NCBI GenBank assembly: GCA_003565195.1
Contig: PXCX01000044.1
Coordinates: forward strand, 1 to 7,241
DNA: 7,241 nt
Direction: 5' to 3'
Source of the DNA: PVC group bacterium
GTDB lineage: Bacteria > Verrucomicrobiota > Kiritimatiellia > CAIKKV01 > PXCX01
Of the stretch, positions 6,758 to 7,241 are shown one piece after another; within the stretch, counting starts at the first letter, position 1, and every line of letters starts with the position of its first letter. The notes below the pieces were generated by a model. The model worked only from the letters and a program-made list of their open reading frames with translations, did not search any database and was not told the DNA's origin. A program made the translations under genes and the position numbers.

Positions 6758-6787
6758 TTTTTTTGTGCCGTTCCACGGCAAAAAAAA
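6758..6787 (-). repeat. Small A/T-flanked hairpin just past the rRNA terminator
   Basis: GCCGT (6767-6771) and ACGGC (6775-6779) form a 5-bp stem with a three-base loop, flanked by seven T (6758-6764) and eight A (6780-6787) that could extend the stem around a GT bulge. Its A run is the same tract that encodes the U-tail of the rRNA terminator. In the minus-strand RNA it would be a second hairpin right after the termination site. Confidence 0.4.
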
Positions 6788-6818
6788 GGCGTTTACCGCG
6801 AATCGCGGTAAACGCCTT
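6780..6818 (-). terminator. Intrinsic terminator of the rRNA operon
   Basis: A perfect 15-bp stem (6786-6800 with 6804-6818) closes a three-base loop. Read on the minus strand it is followed by a run of U (complement of 6780-6787). It starts eight bases after the 3' end of 5S rRNA, so it ends the 23S-5S transcript. On the plus strand the stem is followed by A, not T, so it works in one direction only. Confidence 0.93.
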
Positions 6819-6826
6819 AAAAAAAA

Positions 6827-6941
6827 CCCGGCGACGAGCTACTCTCCCATGGCCGATTGCCATAGTACCATTGCCGCTGGGGCCCTTCACTTCCGTGTTC
6901 GGAATGGAAACGGGTGTTGCCTCCCCGCCATGGTCGCCGGG
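6827..6941 (-). rRNA. rrf: 5S ribosomal RNA, complete
   Basis: The minus strand begins CCCGGCGAC and ends GTCGCCGGG, a perfect 9-bp helix I closing a 115-base molecule. Inside are the conserved CCGAACACGGAAGTGAA segment and GGGAGAGTAG near the 3' end, as expected for bacterial 5S rRNA. It lies about 58 bases after the 23S gene and just before a strong terminator, with no tRNA between. Ends are set from the helix and could be off by a few bases. Confidence 0.95.
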
Positions 6942-6999
6942 AAAAAATTGCAATTGAATGGGTAAAGACAACCGCTCGCGCCGCGGTTAAGCGGAAAAA
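6942..6999 (-). other. 23S-5S spacer with overlapping hairpins
   Basis: This short transcribed spacer holds no tRNA. AACCGC (6970-6975) can pair with GCGGTT (6983-6988), or alternatively CCGCT (6972-6976) with AGCGG (6990-6994). The two stems exclude each other and may be part of rRNA processing structures. Confidence 0.6.

Positions 7000-7241
<242 letters not shown>

Noticed and set aside
6758..6787. Intrinsic terminator on the plus strand
   Set aside because: On the plus strand the stem is followed by A, not T, and no plus-strand gene ends here.

Overview
The window reads as a piece of chromosome from a moderately GC-rich, probably anaerobic bacterium. The main hint of anaerobic life is an electron transfer flavoprotein (Etf) whose alpha subunit carries a two-cluster ferredoxin module, a design known from flavin-based electron-bifurcating enzymes such as the caffeyl-CoA reductase-Etf complex of Acetobacterium. 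The phosphofructokinase is of the plant/trypanosomatid/spirochaete-like type. Neither fixes the phylum. A PVC-type or other deep anaerobic lineage is only a guess; the 23S and 5S rRNA pieces at the right edge would settle it in a database search.

Left half, plus strand (about 97-4531): four tightly packed genes, probably one transcript that began upstream of the window. They are etfB, etfA with an N-terminal 2x[4Fe-4S] domain (17 bases later), a P1B-like heavy-metal P-type ATPase (9 bases later, same reading frame as etfA), and a small ferritin-like/rubrerythrin-type diiron protein that overlaps the ATPase stop by 4 bases (ATGA). Bases 1-96 hold no identifiable gene but may include the tail of an upstream operon member, plausibly the dehydrogenase partner of the Etf.

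Right half, minus strand (about 7241-4571): the 3' end of an rRNA operon (partial 23S, short spacer, complete 5S, strong intrinsic terminator). It is followed in the same direction by an unrecognised Trp-rich, probably exported protein and then an ATP-type 6-phosphofructokinase. The phosphofructokinase converges on the ferritin-like gene with only 39 bases between the stops.

How the genes may work together: Etf moves electrons between NADH, ferredoxin and a dehydrogenase. The diiron protein could use reducing power against peroxide or oxygen, or bind iron. The ATPase would move a metal, but all three classical membrane metal-ligand positions I could align are non-canonical (CPV instead of CPC, no Lys or Asp/Glu in the last two helices), so its substrate is unclear. 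No CRISPR array, transposon, tRNA or phage gene is visible. The most unusual items are the Etf/metal-ATPase/diiron gene cluster, the altered ATPase transport site, and the orphan exported protein next to the rRNA operon.
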